Below, piece after piece: positions 8,645 to 17,463 of a DNA stretch of 59,975 bases; the stretch's first letter is position 1, and every line of letters begins with the position of its first letter. Both the position numbers and the translations under genes were made by a program. The notes under the pieces are model-generated. The model searched no databases and was not told the DNA's origin. It saw only the letters and a program-made list of their open reading frames with translations. Origin of the DNA: Candidatus Saccharimonadota bacterium (GTDB lineage: Bacteria > Patescibacteriota > Saccharimonadia > Saccharimonadales > Saccharimonadaceae); NCBI GenBank assembly GCA_017514805.1, contig JAFWIP010000006.1, positions 1 to 59,975 on the forward strand. Reading direction: 5' to 3'.

Positions 8645-9526
8645 GTGAAAAAGGTAATTTTTGCGCTCCTAGGCGCAGCAGCTATGGCATCTATACCGCT
8701 AAATGTCAAGGCGCTCGATGATTGCGAAATTGTCGTGAATAGCGGCGAAACAAAAACCATCAACTACGACACGAAAGGCTGTCGTGTTACAAATAAAGGC
8801 ACCTTAAACGTTGTTTCCGGTGCAAATATTTCAAAATACACGCAGGATAACCATGCCGCAATCGATAACTATGGCACGCTAAATATCCGCGGCGGAAACA
8901 TTTATGCCGATTACGGCTACGCTGTCACGAACTATTCTGGCAACGTTAGCGTCAGTGGCGGAACAATCCATTCGATTCTTCACCAAGCGATCTGGGCCAA
9001 ATCTGGCACAACTACCAATATCAACGGTGGAACACTCAAGGGCGCAATCGGCGGCGAAGAAGTAGTTTATTCAAAGGGTAACCTAAGTATCTGCGGCGGC
9101 AACTTCAATAGCACCCGTTCAAATCAGGGCAGCGAAGCCGAAACAGCCAGCTGCCCAAAACCAGCCGAAGCCGAAAAAGTCACAATTACCGTAACCGCAT
9201 CTATCAAAGATGCTCCTGCAAAACAAGAAAAAGTCGCAACGACAAATATAAATACTACCCCTGCAAAAACTACCACTCCTAGTGCGGCTAAAACAGCTGA
9301 AAATCAGACTACCGAAGAAGTAAAAGCCGAAGCAAAAACTGAAGTTAAATCCGATAAAAAAGCAGAAGAGAAAAAGACTGACGAAAAAACCGAGCAGCAA
9401 ACCGAAAGCACCGAAGAAGAAACTAAAGACGAAAACAATAATATTTTCGTAATCGCAATCGCTGGCATTATCGCCGTCTTCGGCGCAGCAACTGCCGCAA
9501 TCATTATCAGCCACGTCCGTCATTAA
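8645..9526 (+). CDS. secreted, tail-anchored surface protein
   Basis: 293 aa, GTG start preceded by AGGGAG. A signal peptide (about 1-23, ending near VKALDD) leads into a Gly/Asn-rich region of short beta-strand repeats (about 35-160; repeated GTLN, GGNI, SGGTI turns) that resembles a small right-handed beta-helix. A Lys/Glu/Thr-rich low-complexity stalk follows (about 170-260), then a C-terminal helix (about 264-287) and a short basic tail. This is the build of a wall- or membrane-anchored stalked surface protein. There is no LPXTG motif. Its canonical promoter and real leader contrast with the leaderless metabolic genes around it. Adhesive function is a guess. Confidence 0.75.
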   Translation: MKKVIFALLGAAAMASIPLNVKALDDCEIVVNSGETKTINYDTKGCRVTNKGTLNVVSGANISKYTQDNHAAIDNYGTLNIRGGNIYADYGYAVTNYSGNVSVSGGTIHSILHQAIWAKSGTTTNINGGTLKGAIGGEEVVYSKGNLSICGGNFNSTRSNQGSEAETASCPKPAEAEKVTITVTASIKDAPAKQEKVATTNINTTPAKTTTPSAAKTAENQTTEEVKAEAKTEVKSDKKAEEKKTDEKTEQQTESTEEETKDENNNIFVIAIAGIIAVFGAATAAIIISHVRH

Positions 9527-9543
9527 TCTACTGCGAGTAAAAA

Positions 9544-9574
9544 AATAACTCTCCGGTTTGGAGAGTTATTTTTT
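9544..9574 (+). terminator. intrinsic terminator after the surface-protein gene
   Basis: An 11-bp stem, AATAACTCTCC / GGAGAGTTATT, at 9544-9554 and 9560-9570 with a 5-nt loop and a T run. The -10 box of the next gene (TATAAT, 9576-9581) begins right after it. Confidence 0.93.
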
Positions 9575-9587
9575 GTATAATTAAGAT

Positions 9588-12500
9588 ATGGAATTTGAAG
9601 AAGCCTACAAAAACCTCAATGAACAACAACGCCAGGCAGTCGACCACATCGACGGTCCGCTACTCGTAATTGCCGGCCCAGGCACAGGCAAAACTCAGCT
9701 CTTGTCTGTCCGCGTCGCAAATATTTTAAAGCAAACTGACGCCGCGCCAGAAAACATCCTCTGTCTTACCTTTACCGATGCTGCTGCTTATAATATGCGC
9801 CGCCGTCTCGCAGATTTCATCGGTCCTGAGGCTTACAAAGTTCAAATTCACACTTATCATTCCTTCGGCTCCATCATCTTACAAGAGCATCGCCCAGATC
9901 TCAAAAACAGCATCGATGATCTTGAACGCTTCCAAATCATCCGCGAAATTCAGAGCAAATTAAAAATCACCGATCCGCTCAGAGGCGATTGGTGGACCGA
10001 CCAGATCAAAAGCGCCATTGGTAACCTAAAGGCCGCCGCAATCGATGCCGATGATATCGATAAAATTCTCTACCGCAACACCGAAGATAACGCCAAAATC
10101 ACAAGCGCCGTCGAACTTGACCTAGAAGGAATTAAAAAGAAATATCCAGCCAATATCCCACATTATCAGGGCATACTCGAGGCATTGAAAGATTTCATTG
10201 ACGAATCCGGCAATTATATCACCGACCGCGTTGAGCCAATCGCTAATATCTACTATCGTTCGCTCGGAAATATCTTGCTAAAATACGACGACGAAACGAG
10301 CATTGCAGACGAACTCCGCAACTGGCGTAATAAGTATCTCGAAAAGAACGAACACGATGAATTCGTATTTAGCGACACCGCCGCAAATGCTAGACTCGCT
10401 GATCTCGCATTCATTATGCGTGAATATACTACGCTCATGACTGAACAAGGCCTCTATGATTATGACGATATGATTCTAATGGCGATTGATGAGCTTAAAA
10501 ATAACGACGACAAGCGCTATAACGCTCAGGAACGCTTCCAGTATATCCTCCTCGACGAATACCAGGATACTAATGACGCCCAATCTCAGCTTGTAGCGCA
10601 ACTGACCGATAACCCAAGTAACGAAGGTCGTCCAAATATCATGGCGGTCGGCGACGACGACCAGGCTATCTATGGCTTCCAGGGCGCAAACAGCTCCAAC
10701 TTCTATGATTTTGATGCAAAATATCATCCAGAGCATATTTTACTTAGCAAAAACTATCGCTCAAGCAAAGAAATTCTCGAGCTAGCCCATAACGTTATCG
10801 AGCAAGGCGAAGATCGCTTCTGTACAGCGCCAAATGTAAATATCGATAAAAATATCACCGCCGAAAACCCGCCCGCCGAGACCGCCATTGAGTACCGTGC
10901 TTTCGCAAGTAGCCAAGCCGAATATTCACATGTCGCCCGCCAAATTAAAGTTCTTCTCGATGAAGGCGTGCCAGGCAGCAAAATCTCCATCATCGCGCCA
11001 AAGCACAAACACCTCCTATCCATCCTGCCATATCTTCATGCACTCGACATCCGCATTTCTTACCAGAAACGCGACAACATTCTCGATAATCCAAAGATCG
11101 CAACGCTCATTGAGTTTTGCAAATTCCTTCAAGCAATCTCTGAGCAAAATCTCAAACGCGCTGATCAATATTGCTTCCATCTCTTCTCGCTAGAAGCCTG
11201 GAATATCTCCACTGCCGAAGTCGTCGGCCTTATTGGCGACGCGCACGCGAATCGAGACACAATCATCGAAGAGATGCTCAAAGAAGACCGTCCAGACCAC
11301 ATCAAAGCCGCAATCAGTTGGTGCATCGAGCTTGCCTCAAAAGTAAATATCTACTCGGCAGAGTACATCGTCACGCAAATTGTTACGAAGGTCTTCTCGG
11401 ATACTGATGATTTCGATTTCTACTGCAATCTCAACACCTTGCGCGATAGCATTTTTGCGAAACAAAACAAAATGATGCTTAATGCTTTTATTGCTCGTAT
11501 CGACGCCTATGAAGCAGCCGAACTACAAATCCTCGATCATTCGCCTTATTACGAATCCGATGAAGCCGTCAAAGTTCAAACAATTCACTCCAGTAAGGGT
11601 CTCGAATACGACTACGTCTTTTTGATCGCCGTAGACAACTGGAACTGGTCCGACGCAAAGGGCAACAACGACCGACTTACACTACCACGCAACCTTGAGT
11701 ATGTCCGCCACACCGGCGACTCTGCCGACGAGAAACTTCGCCTCTTCTTTGTTGCAATCACTCGCGCCAAATCCCGTCTTCTCATGAGCTATAGCGCGTC
11801 AGACTTCTCCGGTAGAGAAGTAGATCGCCTCAAATTCCTTGATACCTACGAGCAAGACGATCATATCTATAGCCGCGTGATGCCAGAGAACTTTAACGAA
11901 ATCATTCCAAGCACCAGCGCCGAAATCGAGCCTAAAGCTCTCTCGCCGTCACTCTGGTTCGATAGCTATATTCCAGACGACGAAGTCCGCAAAAACCTCT
12001 ATAAACCAAAGGTTGAGCACTTCCGTCTTTTCCCAACCCAACTCAACGCTTTCTTAGATATTGAATATGCCGGCCCACTTGCATTCCTTCAGTCATATAT
12101 TATTGGCGTACCGGGCGAAAGCACTTTCTTTATGGATTACGGCAATTTTGTCCACGAAATCATGGATGAGATCAATAAAGAAAACATCAGCAATAAAGAA
12201 GCGTACGATCGCTTCATGAAACTTGTGGACGATGCAGCGCTTGCCGATGACGAAAAACGCGACCTCCGCGACCGTGGCGATAATGAAATTATGCGCTTCC
12301 TCGAGGCGCGCGGCGATCAGCTTCGTAATACGAAGGCCGACTCCGAAAAGGGCTTCTTTGGCGAGAACATTATGCTTGGCGATATTCCACTTGGCGGCAA
12401 GATCGACCGCGTTGAAATCGACGAAGAGAAAAAAGAAATTACTGTTGCCGATTTCAAAACTGCTGAGCCAAAGTATAAATGGAACGACAGTGTCAACTCT

Positions 12501-12785
12501 GTTCTAAAATACAAGCTCCAGCTCTACTTCTATAAATTCTTAATCGAAAACAGCAACGAATATAAGAATTATAAAGTCACCAAAGGCCGCATTGATTTCA
12601 TCATGCCGGGCAAGAAGGGCGACATCAGCCCGCTCGAGCTCGAGTTTAACGATGAGGAAGCAGTAAAAATCAAGGAGATTATTAAGGTCGTCTATGCTCA
12701 CATAAAAGCCTTAGATTTCCCGGATACAAGCGACTTTAACGGCTCGATGCTAGACTTTATTCATTCTCTTATTGACAATCAGTAA
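9588..12785 (+). CDS. UvrD/PcrA-type helicase fused to a RecB-like nuclease
   Basis: 1065 aa. The SF1 helicase has the Q motif (LNEQQRQAV, residues 10-18), Walker A GPGTGKTQ (30-37), motif II LLDEYQDT (near 320), a GDDDQAIYGFQGA motif III (near 357), a VQTIHSSKGLEYD motif V region (near 660) and VAITRAKSRL motif VI (near 722). The C-terminal 250 residues carry a PD-(D/E)XK nuclease signature: GKIDRVE...VADFKT near 938-960. This domain order matches AddA/RecB-like repair enzymes or the standalone UvrD-nuclease fusions seen in reduced genomes. It would process double-strand ends or stalled forks. TATAAT at 9576-9581 is 6 nt before the ATG, so it is probably leaderless. Confidence 0.92.
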   Translation: MEFEEAYKNLNEQQRQAVDHIDGPLLVIAGPGTGKTQLLSVRVANILKQTDAAPENILCLTFTDAAAYNMRRRLADFIGPEAYKVQIHTYHSFGSIILQEHRPDLKNSIDDLERFQIIREIQSKLKITDPLRGDWWTDQIKSAIGNLKAAAIDADDIDKILYRNTEDNAKITSAVELDLEGIKKKYPANIPHYQGILEALKDFIDESGNYITDRVEPIANIYYRSLGNILLKYDDETSIADELRNWRNKYLEKNEHDEFVFSDTAANARLADLAFIMREYTTLMTEQGLYDYDDMILMAIDELKNNDDKRYNAQERFQYILLDEYQDTNDAQSQLVAQLTDNPSNEGRPNIMAVGDDDQAIYGFQGANSSNFYDFDAKYHPEHILLSKNYRSSKEILELAHNVIEQGEDRFCTAPNVNIDKNITAENPPAETAIEYRAFASSQAEYSHVARQIKVLLDEGVPGSKISIIAPKHKHLLSILPYLHALDIRISYQKRDNILDNPKIATLIEFCKFLQAISEQNLKRADQYCFHLFSLEAWNISTAEVVGLIGDAHANRDTIIEEMLKEDRPDHIKAAISWCIELASKVNIYSAEYIVTQIVTKVFSDTDDFDFYCNLNTLRDSIFAKQNKMMLNAFIARIDAYEAAELQILDHSPYYESDEAVKVQTIHSSKGLEYDYVFLIAVDNWNWSDAKGNNDRLTLPRNLEYVRHTGDSADEKLRLFFVAITRAKSRLLMSYSASDFSGREVDRLKFLDTYEQDDHIYSRVMPENFNEIIPSTSAEIEPKALSPSLWFDSYIPDDEVRKNLYKPKVEHFRLFPTQLNAFLDIEYAGPLAFLQSYIIGVPGESTFFMDYGNFVHEIMDEINKENISNKEAYDRFMKLVDDAALADDEKRDLRDRGDNEIMRFLEARGDQLRNTKADSEKGFFGENIMLGDIPLGGKIDRVEIDEEKKEITVADFKTAEPKYKWNDSVNSVLKYKLQLYFYKFLIENSNEYKNYKVTKGRIDFIMPGKKGDISPLELEFNDEEAVKIKEIIKVVYAHIKALDFPDTSDFNGSMLDFIHSLIDNQ

Positions 12786-12800
12786 TAATGATAGTATAAT
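12772..12800 (+). promoter_or_regulatory. canonical promoter for the CxxC mini-protein pair
   Basis: TTGACA (12772-12777), 17-nt spacer, TATAAT (12795-12800). The -35 box lies inside the last codons of the helicase gene. The mRNA would have a leader of about 50 nt ending in AAAGGAG. Confidence 0.82.
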
Positions 12801-12859
12801 ATGCCCAGTTAGCATCTATACACTATTTTGTTCTTTTCTAGAAAAGGAGAGCTGAGCTT

Positions 12860-13066
12860 ATGTTTGAATGTATGAAATGTCGTCGAGCAATAAGTGCACC
12901 TGGGCTATGCGAACAATGCGCATACGAAGCAAGCGGCGTCAATATACCTAATGTCGGCAAAAATTTTTGCGTAACTTGCAGCGGCACAGGGCATGTTCCA
13001 TACTACATTAGTATTGACGGAATCTGTCAAGACTGCGGTGGCACTGGCACAGTAGATATTTGGTAA
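12860..13066 (+). CDS. small zinc-binding protein with four CxxC pairs
   Basis: 68 aa. Cysteine pairs are at 4/7, 17/20, 37/40 and 56/59. The last two are CxxCxGTG motifs of the DnaJ cysteine-rich type, a fold that binds two zinc ions and holds unfolded protein or RNA. AAAGGAG upstream supports this ATG. It is followed after 18 nt by a second four-CxxC mini-protein, so the two probably act together. I do not recognise a named family; a zinc chaperone or RNA-associated role is possible. Confidence 0.72.
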   Translation: MFECMKCRRAISAPGLCEQCAYEASGVNIPNVGKNFCVTCSGTGHVPYYISIDGICQDCGGTGTVDIW

Positions 13067-13084
13067 GAAGGGGGGTGAAAATGA

Positions 13085-13306
13085 ATGTTTGGCTTTTCAA
13101 ATTACGGTACTTGCGCAGGTTGTGGAAGCAATGGCGAAATGCTCAACAACAACAATCTCTGCAAGAAATGCGCTGGAACAGGATCGAATAATCCGGCTCC
13201 AACATACGGAATCTGCAAAGTATGCAGACAGCCGAAGTTCGATATTAATGTCGACGGAGTCTGCGCTACATGCAATTCCAACAAACACAAAGGAATCTTC
13301 CAGTAA
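13085..13306 (+). CDS. small zinc-binding protein with four CxxC pairs, second copy
   Basis: 73 aa. Cysteine pairs are at 10/13, 26/29, 44/47 and 60/63, with one CAGTG motif. It is related in plan to the gene just upstream but the residues differ. A GGGGGGTG ribosome site lies about 9 nt upstream of the ATG at 13085. Another ATG at 13081 is in a different frame and too close to that site. The pair shares one promoter (12772-12800) and one terminator (13319-13347), so it is a two-gene operon. Function unknown. Confidence 0.7.
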   Translation: MFGFSNYGTCAGCGSNGEMLNNNNLCKKCAGTGSNNPAPTYGICKVCRQPKFDINVDGVCATCNSNKHKGIFQ

Positions 13307-13318
13307 AATTCCTTAGTC

Positions 13319-13347
13319 GCCGCCACGTTTACGTGACGGCCTTTTTT
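13319..13347 (+). terminator. intrinsic terminator of the CxxC pair
   Basis: Stem GCCGCCACGT / ACGTGACGGC (13319-13328 and 13331-13340, one mismatch) followed by six T. Confidence 0.88.
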
Positions 13348-13459
13348 ATGCTAAAATATTTTCATCAAGCCATGCTTCGGCCCCTGGCTATGATTCATAA
13401 ATTTCCGACGCCAATATTGCGTCAAATCTCTATAAAACGTAATTACGTAAAGGATTTTT

Positions 13460-13738
13460 ATGAATCAATCTACTTATCAAACCCCACTCCATGAAGCAAT
13501 CGATGTCGACGCTACTTTTTCGCGCGAGATTCTTGGACATTGCCGCCCGATTTGTTTTCGCACTAGCTCGGGCAGAGAAGTTCTCATTAGCGAAATCGGT
13601 CTCATTCATCCGCGCTATGACGGGCTGAAGACGACTTTTGCTTTCGACGTGACGGACGGTTCAAGCGATTATCGCATTACGCTTGATAGCGAATCCCTCA
13701 ACTGGTACCTAGAATTTGAGGGAGATCATTATGCTTGA
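13460..13738 (+). CDS. small protein coupled to the Y-family polymerase
   Basis: 92 aa, mostly beta-strand-like with no clear motif. AAAGGA about 6 nt upstream of the ATG supports translation. Its last 8 nt overlap the polymerase gene (ATGCTTGA), and the polymerase ribosome site lies inside it, so the two are coupled. In Firmicutes a small YolD-type protein often precedes a UmuC-like polymerase. The position matches, but I cannot see convincing sequence similarity. The 150 nt before it hold a terminator and no clear promoter. Confidence 0.62.
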   Translation: MNQSTYQTPLHEAIDVDATFSREILGHCRPICFRTSSGREVLISEIGLIHPRYDGLKTTFAFDVTDGSSDYRITLDSESLNWYLEFEGDHYA

Positions 13739-14969
13739 GCGCCGCCCACCAAATGATATCCTCTACGTCGATCTCAATTCCTGCTTTGCCACTATCGAGC
13801 AACAAGCTCGCCCAATGCTTCGCGGTCGTCCCGTCGCCATCACGAATCGCCTCGTTCCTAATTCCTGCATTATTGCTGCAAGTTACGAGGCAAAGGCGCT
13901 CGGCGTCAAAGTCGGCATGCGCAGCCGTGAGGCTTCCGCCATCTGCCCAGATTTAATTTACGCCGAGACCGAACCAGACAAATTCATCTTCGTCCACGAA
14001 AAGCTAAAGAGAATTATGAGCGACTATTCTGCATCCGTCGTCATGAAATCTATTGACGAGGGCGTTATCGACCTCACCGCCGCGCCAGAGCATATTTATA
14101 ATCGCAACCGCTACGAACTCGGCTACGAAATTAAGCAGCGCCTCAAAGACGAGATTGGCTGCTATATGCGCTGCAATGTCGGCATCGCAAGTAATCGTTT
14201 CTTAGCTAAGCTTGCCGGCGAGCTGCATAAACCCGACGGACTCGATGAAATCACCGCCGAGAACCAACGCTCAATTTTTGCCACTCTCAAACTTACCGAT
14301 TTGCCAGGCATCAATGTTCGCATGGAGGCGCGCCTTAATGCGGTTGGAATCTTTACGCCAATTCAATTCCTCGACGCCGACGAAATGACACTCGTCAAGC
14401 TCGTCTGTAAGAGTATCGACGGACATAAATGGTATCGCCGGCTTCGCGGCATCGAGGTTGATTCCGCCACTAGCGATATTAAATCTGTCGGCCGCCAGTT
14501 TGTCCTTGATGGTCGCAATCTCTCTCGAGAAGAGACCGAGGCGCGCCTCGTTCATCTCGCCGAAGATGTCGGCTATCGTCTCCGCAGCAAGAGCCTCTAC
14601 GCGCGCGGCATCTATGTCTGGACTTACGATTTTTCCGACGGCTACAACCATCGCCAACTTATTAGTAAAGAAACCTTTAATACGGATCACGAAATCGCTC
14701 GTCTCGCCAAACAGCTCTATGCTAAATTACCATGCCCAGTCCGCATAATCGGCATCACGCTCTACAAGCTCCAAGCCTCAGCCAATCCACAACTCTGTTT
14801 TGAGCAGGCCATCAAAGCCCGTCACGACGCCATCTGTTCCGCCGAAGACAAAATCAATCTCCGTTTCGGCGCCCGCAAAATTCACTGCGCCGATAGTCTC
14901 GGCACCGAACAAGTCAAATGCAAAATTCCATTCGGCTCTACACGCTATCTCGACCATTCGATTAATTAA
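13731..14969 (+). CDS. Y-family DNA polymerase (UmuC/DinB type)
   Basis: 412 aa translesion polymerase. The catalytic metal ligands are visible: DLNSCFATIE near the N terminus and SIDEGVIDLT near residue 105. Helix-hairpin-helix (LPGINVRMEARL) and little-finger regions follow. A longer reading from a TTG at 13716 is possible, but GAGGGAG at about 13718-13724 is well placed for the ATG at 13731. It is coupled to the 92-aa gene upstream. PolA follows after 15 nt with its own -10 box. No LexA-type box was seen, so DNA-damage control is not shown. Confidence 0.9.
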   Translation: MLERRPPNDILYVDLNSCFATIEQQARPMLRGRPVAITNRLVPNSCIIAASYEAKALGVKVGMRSREASAICPDLIYAETEPDKFIFVHEKLKRIMSDYSASVVMKSIDEGVIDLTAAPEHIYNRNRYELGYEIKQRLKDEIGCYMRCNVGIASNRFLAKLAGELHKPDGLDEITAENQRSIFATLKLTDLPGINVRMEARLNAVGIFTPIQFLDADEMTLVKLVCKSIDGHKWYRRLRGIEVDSATSDIKSVGRQFVLDGRNLSREETEARLVHLAEDVGYRLRSKSLYARGIYVWTYDFSDGYNHRQLISKETFNTDHEIARLAKQLYAKLPCPVRIIGITLYKLQASANPQLCFEQAIKARHDAICSAEDKINLRFGARKIHCADSLGTEQVKCKIPFGSTRYLDHSIN

Positions 14970-14984
14970 ACGTATAATAAAACT

Positions 14985-17405
14985 ATGAAGGATAATCTGA
15001 CAATTATTGATGGCAAAAGTGTATTTTATCGCGGCTACTACGCAATGGGACATCTCGCTTTACCGGACGGTACGCCGACTGGCGGCGTATTCGGCTTCGC
15101 CACAATGCTAATCGAGATTATCGAGAAACTTCAACCAGAGTATATCGCAGTCGCCTGGGACAAGCCCAAGACTAATATTCGTCGCCGCCGCGAAATCTAT
15201 GCCGACTACAAGGCTAACCGCAAGCCAGCACCAGACGACTTTTATGCGCAGATTCCTTTCTTAATGGAGCTACTTGAAGCATTTCATATTCCTCTCTATG
15301 AATTTGACGATTACGAAGCAGACGATATTATTGGTACACTCGCGCGCAGTGCGGATGCTCAGAATGTTCGCGTTGAGATTATCTCTGGCGACCTCGATAT
15401 GCTTCAAATCGTCGATAACGACATTCATATGTATCAGCTCAAACGTGGCTTTTCTGATGTTCAAAAATTCGACATCGCCGCAGTAGAGGCAAAGTATGGC
15501 TTGAAGAAAGCGCAGTTCCTCGACCTTAAAAGCCTTAAAGGCGACTCGTCTGATAACATCCCGGGCGTACCAGGTATCGGAGAGAAGGGCGCAGTCAATC
15601 TTTTGCAAACCTACGGTGACCTTGATAATATCTATGCCCATATTGACGAAATACCAGGCGCTACTGGCCAAAAACTACGCGACGGCAAAGAGCTCGCTTA
15701 TATCAGCAAACAACTTGCCGCTATCCAATTCGATGCGCCAGTAAAGTTCGATCCAGACAAAGCCAAGCTCAACGATTTTAATCCAGACGACGTTTTAGCC
15801 GTACTAAAAAAGTATCAATTCAATTCGCTCATAACAAAATTCAAAAAGATTTTCCCAAACTCCAGCACACCAACCGCTACGCCGGTAAAAGAAGTAAAAG
15901 CCGAAAAACCTGTTGTAAAAACTACAACAAAATATAGTCTACCAGAGCCAAAAAATGTCGAAGTAGATATTCCAGATAATCTTTACATCGGTCGCGATGT
16001 AAAGGCCGATATGCACGCCGATAATAAACTCGCTCAATCAATCATAGGCGGTCAACCATATTGGGACCTAGGTCAAATTGACTTCTTGCTTGATCCACTC
16101 GCGCGCAAAGCCGACCAACTCGAGTTAAACCTTCCGAATAATAAAGAGGATTATATTAAGCAACGTCAGCAACTCGCCGCCATTCCAGAACTCGAAAAAA
16201 TCGCAACAGATTTCGACCTTCCGCTTATTCCGGTCCTCTACAAAATGGAAGACGCCGGAATCAAGATCGATAAATCCCGTTTCGACGCATTGGCGCAAGA
16301 ATTTTCTGCCGAGATACAGTCACTCGAAAAAGAAATCCACGAACTCGCCGGTACTACTTTTAATATCAATTCGCCAATCCAATTGTCCGAGATTTTATTC
16401 GAGAAACTCACTCTACCAACCAAGGGAATTAAGAAGACTACGCGCGGCTACTCAACCGGCGCAAAAGAACTTGATAAGTTACGCGATCTTCATCCAATCA
16501 TTCCTAAACTCGAGCGCTACCGCGAAGTCAGCAAGCTTGTAAGCACATACATTATGCCACTACCAAATCTTGCTGACGAGAGTAATCGCATTCATACTAC
16601 TTTCACGCAGAATGTTACCGCAACCGGTCGTCTATCTAGCGTTAATCCAAATCTCCAAAATATCCCCGTTCGTAGCGACGACGGAAAGCGCATTCGCGAA
16701 TGCTTCGTTGCCGACGAAGGCAAAATTTTCGTCTCTGCCGATTACGCTCAATTTGAGTTACGTCTCGCTGCTGCACTTGCCGGCGACAACAAACTTATTG
16801 CCGATTTCAATGCCGGCCTGGACATTCATACGAAAACTGCAAGTGACGCCTTCCATGTTCCACTCAATGAAGTCACCAAGCAACAACGCCGCGCCGCAAA
16901 AGTAATCAACTTCGGTGTATTGTACGGCATGAGCCCAAAAGGTCTCGCCGATGCCGCCAATATGAGCTTCTACGAAGCAAAGAAGTTTATTGAGAGCTAT
17001 TTCGAACTCCGCGCACCAATCCGCAAATACCTCGACAATACGCTCGAACAGGGTAGGACAAAGGGCTATGTCGAAACCTTATTTGGCCGACGCCGCCCAA
17101 CCCCAGATCTCTCCGCACCAAACTTCCTCGTCCGTACCGCCGCCGAAAGAGCCGCCGCAAACATGCCGATACAGGGCACCGAAGCCGATCTCATGAAACG
17201 AGCAATGATCGCCGTCGACAAAGCATTGCCAGATAACGCTAAGCTTATTCTCCAGATTCACGATTCGCTCATTATTGAGTGCAACAAAGAGGAAGCCGAC
17301 AGTATTGCTAAGCTTCTCCAAGAAAAAATGGAACAAGTTGCACCAGAGCTCCCAGTCAAACTTGCCGTTGATGTAAAAATCGGGCAAGATTGGGGTAATT
17401 TATAG
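14985..17405 (+). CDS. polA: DNA polymerase I
   Basis: 806 aa. A 5'-3' nuclease domain (about 1-290, with the acidic EADDIIGTLA and GDSSDNIPGVPGIG blocks) is joined to an A-family polymerase domain (about 390-806; motif A SADYAQFELRLAA, motif B RRAAKVINFGVLYG, motif C QIHDSLIIE). The region between, where the 3'-5' exonuclease should be, is only about 100 residues and shows none of its acidic motifs, so proofreading is probably lost. It would fill repair gaps and remove Okazaki primers. TATAAT at 14973-14978 lies 6 nt before the ATG, with no ribosome site. Confidence 0.96.
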   Translation: MKDNLTIIDGKSVFYRGYYAMGHLALPDGTPTGGVFGFATMLIEIIEKLQPEYIAVAWDKPKTNIRRRREIYADYKANRKPAPDDFYAQIPFLMELLEAFHIPLYEFDDYEADDIIGTLARSADAQNVRVEIISGDLDMLQIVDNDIHMYQLKRGFSDVQKFDIAAVEAKYGLKKAQFLDLKSLKGDSSDNIPGVPGIGEKGAVNLLQTYGDLDNIYAHIDEIPGATGQKLRDGKELAYISKQLAAIQFDAPVKFDPDKAKLNDFNPDDVLAVLKKYQFNSLITKFKKIFPNSSTPTATPVKEVKAEKPVVKTTTKYSLPEPKNVEVDIPDNLYIGRDVKADMHADNKLAQSIIGGQPYWDLGQIDFLLDPLARKADQLELNLPNNKEDYIKQRQQLAAIPELEKIATDFDLPLIPVLYKMEDAGIKIDKSRFDALAQEFSAEIQSLEKEIHELAGTTFNINSPIQLSEILFEKLTLPTKGIKKTTRGYSTGAKELDKLRDLHPIIPKLERYREVSKLVSTYIMPLPNLADESNRIHTTFTQNVTATGRLSSVNPNLQNIPVRSDDGKRIRECFVADEGKIFVSADYAQFELRLAAALAGDNKLIADFNAGLDIHTKTASDAFHVPLNEVTKQQRRAAKVINFGVLYGMSPKGLADAANMSFYEAKKFIESYFELRAPIRKYLDNTLEQGRTKGYVETLFGRRRPTPDLSAPNFLVRTAAERAAANMPIQGTEADLMKRAMIAVDKALPDNAKLILQIHDSLIIECNKEEADSIAKLLQEKMEQVAPELPVKLAVDVKIGQDWGNL

Positions 17406-17428
17406 ATATTTTCCCATAGCGCTTATGA

Positions 17429-17442
17429 TATAATTTAAGCAT
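17429..17442 (+). promoter_or_regulatory. extended -10 promoter with AAGCAT start block
   Basis: TGATATAAT with the hexamer at 17429-17434, then TT and AAGCAT (17437-17442). No good -35 box is seen. The leader runs about 25 nt to the ATG at 17464 and contains AAGAGGTG. Confidence 0.7.
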
Positions 17443-17463
17443 AAGCTAACAAGAGGTGTTTTT

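Noticed and set aside
9119-9523. 134-aa minus-strand frame rich in Phe and Cys
   Set aside because: Mirror of the Lys/Glu-rich stalk of the surface protein on the plus strand.
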